Of a stretch of DNA of 62,000 nt, positions 57,501-62,000 are shown piece by piece (the stretch's first letter is position 1; each line of letters opens with the position of its first letter). The position numbers and the translations under genes were made by a program. The DNA is from Gnetum montanum (taxonomy: Eukaryota > Streptophyta > Gnetopsida > Gnetales > Gnetaceae). The stretch covers positions 404,459 to 466,458 of the forward strand of contig MNCI01022408.1 of assembly GCA_015680685.1 (NCBI GenBank). The letters run 5' to 3'. The notes below the pieces were generated by a model that saw nothing but the letters and a program-made list of their open reading frames with translations, did no database searches and had not been told where the DNA came from.

Positions 57501-59342
57501 ATAGTGGGGCCCACAACCCAAAAATTTTAAATTTTGAAAAGTGAAGCTATTTCCACCAAATTGAGCATGGAAGAGATGCCCCCCTCCTTTGTACTTCAAT
57601 GAACTTGGAGTTATGGTGAACTGAATTGGTAGCTTGGGTTTAGAGGTGGGCATTTAGGTTTAGATGTAGCTTTTAATGCAAATTTCATAAGGTTTTGATC
57701 ATAATTCACATCCTTGCAAACTATGCATTGGAGGAGAGCTCTAGTAGAGATTTTTATGGTAGATAGAAACTATATTTAGTGTCAAATCCTCTTTCCTTCC
57801 TACACATAGTGTAGAACTCCTATTTTTCTTAATTTAAAACTATTCCCAGCATTGAGCCTACCATGGTGTTGAAACAAGGTGGAGGAAAGAGTGAGAATCC
57901 TAGGATTCAAAGAGTAGAAGAGTGTGCGAAAGACCTACAAGAATTACCTAGGCCTATCTCCATCTAGGCCTTAGTTGTTCCTTCTCCAAGGTAGGTAGGT
58001 CTACCTATTTTTTCTTGGTTTTTCAAGCTTCTTTTATTGTTTTTCTTGTGGTTTCCTTGCCACATGTGAGGTCATTTTTCTCAAATCTATGCTGATAGAG
58101 GGCCTAAATTTTTTTTGACAAAATCCCACCTCTTGTTTTTGCTATTTCTATGTAGATCTATGGTTTTTTTTTTGTTTTGACCTTAGTAGGTTCAATTTTT
58201 AAAATCAAGCTTGCTATTTTCATGTTTTTTTTGGAAAAATTTGGGGGTATGTTTTTCTCAGATCTAGGCCAAAAGATTCATCAAAATTAAATATCAAAGA
58301 AATCCTACCCAATTATCTTGGTGTTTTTTCTAATGGGCATCAATCGTTTCAACTATTTTGGCTATGTTAAGTAGGGTTTTAGATTTTTAGGTTTTTACAT
58401 GAAAAATGCAAGTAATGTTGTGTATTTTTTCTTCAAAAAATAGCTGCATATTTTTCAAATCCAATGTTATGGATTTGCATCCCTACGTTTAAGCTTTTCA
58501 ATGGCTATTTTCTCATTTGTTTGGATTAATAATGATGGAGTTATGGTGGTTTTCCTTTAGGCTTTTGTGTACCATTTTTAGATTTTCATGTAAATTCACA
58601 AATTTTTTCTAAGCAAACAACAAAAGTTTTGGCTATTTTTTGGTTATGGTTGGGTAGTTCTTGGTTTCAACTTTATAATGGAGGTGAATCACTCCAATTG
58701 GCTTTAAAAGTAATTTTTTATGAATTTTTTGCTAAGCCTATGTCAAAAGGAGGTTTATACTATTTTCAGATTCTTGTCCAAGATGATGAACTTATTCTGC
58801 ATAAAATGCAATGGTTTTGAATTTTCATTAATGGTGGTGGAATCACTCCATTTTTAGCTTACATAAATTTTTAATAAATTTTTAACTAACCCTATGCCAA
58901 AGGGGGTTAATGATGATGGCTATAGTTTTGCTAATTTTGTGTATGTTCCATGTAAAAATTGATTATGTATCTCTAGTTGTAATGGTCATGGCTACAAAGC
59001 TTGTGACTTCAAGATTCCTTCCATGGTGAAATCATTGAAATTGGAGCTAGAATGAATTTTTAATAAGTTTTTGGTTATGGCCATGTGAATAATGTTAAAT
59101 CTTGGTTGTAGCACTTCACCCCTTTAGGAATGGAAGTGATTGATATGTGTAGGTTTTTTTTTCTATAAAACTTATATTTTAAATTTTTTTAAAGAAGTGT
59201 AAAGGATTTAGTATTTTTTAGAAAGATTTTTGCTATGGCTATATGCTTTTTCTAAGTTTGTGCAAGGTTTAAACTAAGGCTTAGATTTGGCAATGAAATT
59301 TTTGGCTATAATATTTTGGGCTATGAAGTAAAAAGATATGGA
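57501..59342. other. Unassigned region above the array
   Basis: On the plus strand an ATG at about 57866 opens about 35 codons (MVLKQGGGKSENPRIQRVEE start). This is followed by CTCCAAGGTAGGT, which resembles an exon end with a splice donor, and then U-rich DNA. A diverged duplication with AATCACTCCA and CCTATG(T/C)CAAA motifs lies at 58670-58760 and 58830-58910. No known domain is found on either strand. Confidence 0.35.
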
Positions 59343-59637
59343 AGGTTGTAACAATGCATTTTTAGGATGTTTTTAAATGAACTTAGATAAAAACCTTAGA
59401 GATTTTTAAAAAGGCTAATTTCACCTCCAGCTAGGATGTTTTTTACAAATTTGTTAAGTAATTCAAATTGGTCATAGTGTAAGGCTATGCAAGGTTGTAA
59501 TAATGCTTTTTTTGTGGAATTTCTTAAATCAACTTAGACACCTAGAGCTTTTTAAAAAGGCTAATTTCACCTTTGACTAGGATGTTTTTTCAAATTTTTT
59601 AAGTAATTCCAATTGGTCATAGTGCTTTTACTTTGCT
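59343..59637 (+). repeat. Two tandem copies of about 146 bp
   Basis: AAAAAGGCTAATTTCACCT at about 59408 and 59554, flanked by matching GGTTGTAAYAATGC before and AATTGGTCATAGTG after. Identity is about 85 percent by eye. Confidence 0.8.
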
Positions 59638-59639
59638 TC

Positions 59640-59960
59640 ATGCAAGGTTTATTTGAAGCCCATCCTCATCATCATGGAGTTGGTGGACATTTTGTGCTAC
59701 ATTGGTCATCCCAATTCTATATTTCTCTTCCTGATATGCCTTTTTGGAAGCTATCACTATGGTTCTAGCCTGGGGCAATGGAATTCCTTGCCTACATTCT
59801 AAAAACATTTAGTGTGATGTTATGGTCACACTTGTCTGCAAATGTGGTTGGGGCTATACTTGAGACATTCTTGCCTTAGGTATCCTCCTTGATTGTCAAG
59901 TTCATTATTGACAATCTACCTCCTAGGACATTAGGGAGAACAATAGATGCTATCAGCCTA
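59640..59960 (-). pseudogene. Coding-like minus-strand stretch of unknown family
   Basis: One minus-strand frame reads IASIVLPNVLGGRLSIMN, then after one stop GKNVSSIAPTTFADKCDHN, and further on NHSDSFQKGISGRE. Its interruptions are only TAA or TAG until a final run of TGA near 59680, a pattern expected of a decayed protein gene. It lies between the array and the LTR of E. A gag or protease-linker part of D is possible by position, but I do not recognise the family. Confidence 0.3.
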
Positions 59961-60653
59961 TGTTACCTATGATGACTGAAAACATCAGTGGCTAGAACAC
60001 CAAGAGGTTAGCAGATGTATAGCTTAACCGCAATTCCATGCAAGGGTCATGCTAGAAAATAGAAATGAGGTTCCCTGAATGGTCTTGTCGATCAAAGAGG
60101 AACTTATGAGGTGTTAAAACAACCATGTGTGAGAGGGGGTTTATGTAGCATTATGTGTGGACACCAGGGTTGACTAAGCTAGAGCATAGTAGGGTGTCCC
60201 GACCTGAGAACAATAATGTAAATGTGTAAATATGTATGAAATAGTGAGAAAATACAAGTGTTATGTTGAATATTAAAGGGAAATGCTTGAGAAATGTAAT
60301 GAAACTTGAGAACAAAAGTGCACCACCCCAAATGGGGGAGCATAGCTATTGCAAGAAAAGAGATGAGAGAGGTACACGATGTACAAGTAGGCATTAAGGT
60401 AGCATAGCAATGTAGTCACTATCTCTAGACATCCGAGATGTGGAACTAATGGTTGCCATGGGGATTGAACTTGCTAGGCTAGCTATTGTTGTATTCTGCA
60501 AGTACAATGATGAACTATGTTCTAGAATGCACCAAAGTGCAAAGTGCCAAGTGTGCTTAGGTGCTCAAGTGCAAGAGTGTCAGAAATGCTCCAAATGCTA
60601 AAATTCCCAATGCTTTTTTGATTTTCCAACCCCTTGAATGCTTAACATCAGGG

Positions 60654-60661
60654 TATTTATA
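60654..60661 (-). promoter_or_regulatory. TATA box in the LTR of E
   Basis: The minus strand reads CCCTATAAATACCCTGATG, 693 bp from the LTR end. Confidence 0.65.
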
Positions 60662-61119
60662 GGGCTAGGGTTAGTGTGAGATGTAGATCACGTGTCACAT
60701 GGCACAAGATGTAGATTAGGCTCCACATGATATGAGGGTAGATGGTGCTACGTTGTCCTTTGCTATGCTTCCATGGGAGTAACAAATTCATACACTCTAT
60801 AATATTATAATGGGTCCCCATAGACTACTCAACTATGACTACATTACCAAGACTACATGTGCCAAAGTATGGAGGACCATAATGTACCTACAAACAATGT
60901 AAAATAGGGCAACTTGGAGGCTACATTCTAGGACTATGTCTTTCCCTCTTTTGAGTAGGGTCAAGCAAAGGAATAATTTTGGGGATAAATGGAGGTGCAA
61001 AAGAGATACAAATTGCTAATCCTACTTGCCAAAGGAATGTTCGAGCTGAGACGAAGGCCAGTGCTAAGTTTTGGAGGCTTTTGGAAGTTGTCAAAGGCTT
61101 TTCTTTAGTGTTAAGCTGG

Positions 61120-61860
61120 CTACACTCTAGAGATTAACACAAAACTTAGTAAAATTTTGCAAAATTTTGATGTCCCACACTAGTTAAGTTGGCTACACTC
61201 TAGAGCATAGCAGGGATACTTAGCCAAAATTTGATAGAATTTGTAGTTTTCTTTCATGGTACGCTAGCTACACTCTAGGGCATAGTAGGAGAGGTAGCCT
61301 TGGAAGTTAGAAAATTTTGCAAATGTCTCTTTCATGCTAATCTAGCTTTATAACTTCTTGCCCAACACTTAGGAAAAGTTGGGCACTAAAAAATTGTGCT
61401 ATGGTAGCTACACTAGGGAGCGTAGCAACCCAAAAGATAGAAAATTTACCAAACTATTTTTTTAAGCAATCTTGGCAGCCTCTAGCTTGGCGCTTCGACG
61501 AAGTGGCCATTGGAACATGTGATATGCTAGCTACACTAGGGAGCATAGTGAGTGTGGAAACCCACGAGATAGAAAATTTGCTGAACTATTTCGTTCATCC
61601 TAAGCAACCTTGACAACTTCTAGCTCAAAACTTGGGCAAACTAGCCATGGAAGTGTGTGCTATGTTGGCTATGCTGGGGACTGTAGTAGGTAGAATGAGA
61701 GTGTAGTAGCACACATAGAAAAATTTTCATGTAGCTACTATTAACACTTAGAAAATTTTGCAAAATAGGCCTTGATGAATGCTACGTTGGCTACATTGGG
61801 GAGTGTAGAACCAACACTTAGAAAAATCTACCAAGTTTTGACACTTAGAAAAATTTGTGA
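61120..61860 (-). repeat. U3 tandem repeats in the LTR of E
   Basis: The plus-strand core GCTACACTAGGGAGCATAG recurs at about 61120, 61193, 61268, 61408, 61531, 61669 and 61791. The first spacings are about 74 bp, the later ones 122-140 bp. The block lies upstream of the TATA box in element sense, as do the 49-bp repeats of T1. D has related CACTAGGGG motifs in the same place. Confidence 0.8.
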
Positions 61861-61886
61861 TTGAGGTGTTGAAGCCTGAAATTGAT

Positions 61887-61911
61887 GGTGTTTCATTGGT
61901 CCCTCTTTGTT
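61887..61911 (-). promoter_or_regulatory. Conserved box near the 3' LTR of E
   Basis: The minus-strand core AACAAAGAGGGACCAATGAA then ACACC, compared with T1 5767-5790 and D 49639-49663. Confidence 0.5.
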
Positions 61912-62000
61912 AAAGTCTAGAGGATTGGCCTAAGAGACATTGACAAAGAATACAAAATACCATGGTGAACAAGAAACCAATATTGTTCATTAGTGCCCAA

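Larger units (their letters stand above)
59968..61860 (-). repeat. 3' LTR of element E
   Basis: The terminal plus-strand GACTGAAAACATCAGTGGCT matches T1 (reverse strand) GACGGAAAACGTCGGCAGCT. The U5 block CCTGAATGGTCTTGTCGATC at about 60078 matches T1 CCTGAACGGTCTTGTCGATC, 102 bp from the end (T1: 101, D: about 99). The upper end is not fixed because no clean polypurine tract is visible. Confidence 0.7.
59968..62000 (-). mobile_element. Element E: Tat-type LTR retrotransposon, 3' end
   Basis: It consists of a 3' LTR (59968 to about 61860) and the start of the 3' untranslated region with the conserved box at 61887-61911. The rest lies beyond the window. LTR identity rests on three shared positions with T1 and D: the terminus, the U5 block at 60070-60112 and the TATA box. 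Confidence 0.7.

Noticed and set aside
60179-60394. 71-codon minus-strand frame in the LTR of E
   Set aside because: It lies in the R/U5 part of an LTR recognised by three conserved landmarks; no domain.
1-62000. tRNA, rRNA or other structured RNA genes
   Set aside because: Reading by eye gave no convincing tRNA arms or rRNA segments. A covariance-model search would be needed to exclude them.

Overview
This window is almost certainly nuclear DNA of a seed plant with a large, repeat-rich genome. A gymnosperm is my best guess, but the sequence does not prove it. It is AT-rich, long transposon remnants dominate, and I found no intact host gene. Most of the window is depleted in CpG and rich in TAG/TAA where CAG, CAA or TGG are expected, the usual mark of old methylated transposons. 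The exception is the element at 1-7431, which keeps many CpGs. || Layout. (1) 1-7431: the 3' half of a plus-strand Ty3/gypsy element of the Tat/Ogre type (T1). It has the end of an intron, RT, two RNase H domains, integrase, a 3' untranslated region with a minisatellite, a polypurine tract and a 1.56-kb LTR with a TATA box and U3 tandem repeats. (2) 7432-19097: AT-rich DNA with minus-strand pieces of a GDSL esterase/lipase gene at 10.1 and 17.5-18.25 kb and a broken hAT transposase between them at 11.6-13.9 kb. (3) 19.1-48.2 kb: three minus-strand copies (A, B, C) of one decayed Ty3/gypsy family that resembles Athila. They show the order gag-PR-RT-RH-IN, then a long extra ORF (ORF3), then the LTR. 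A and C keep their 3' LTR (20866-21738 and 37166-38025). B is a fragment fused to a 0.5-kb duplicated block. (4) 48181-53312: a minus-strand Tat/Ogre-type element (D) inserted in the gag region of C and homologous to T1. (5) about 53.8-57.5 kb: a degenerate tandem array of about 188-bp period with strongly palindromic cores, just upstream (in element sense) of the splice acceptor of D. (6) 59968-62000: the 3' LTR and 3' flank of another minus-strand Tat-type element (E). || How the parts relate. T1, D and E share three features: a conserved U5 block about 100 bp from the LTR end, a TATA box about 690-765 bp from that end, and a conserved box next to the 3' LTR. T1 and D pol sequences are alignable from exactly the same AG boundary, which points to the Ogre-type intron upstream of RT. 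A, B and C define a second family whose ORF3 is collinear in all three copies. The local history reads as serial nesting: D into C, and probably E into or next to D. The most unusual signals are the conserved intron boundary with a satellite array placed in the presumed intron of D, the palindromic 188-bp array, the conserved ORF3, and a GDSL gene whose two ends lie 7 kb apart around a hAT element.
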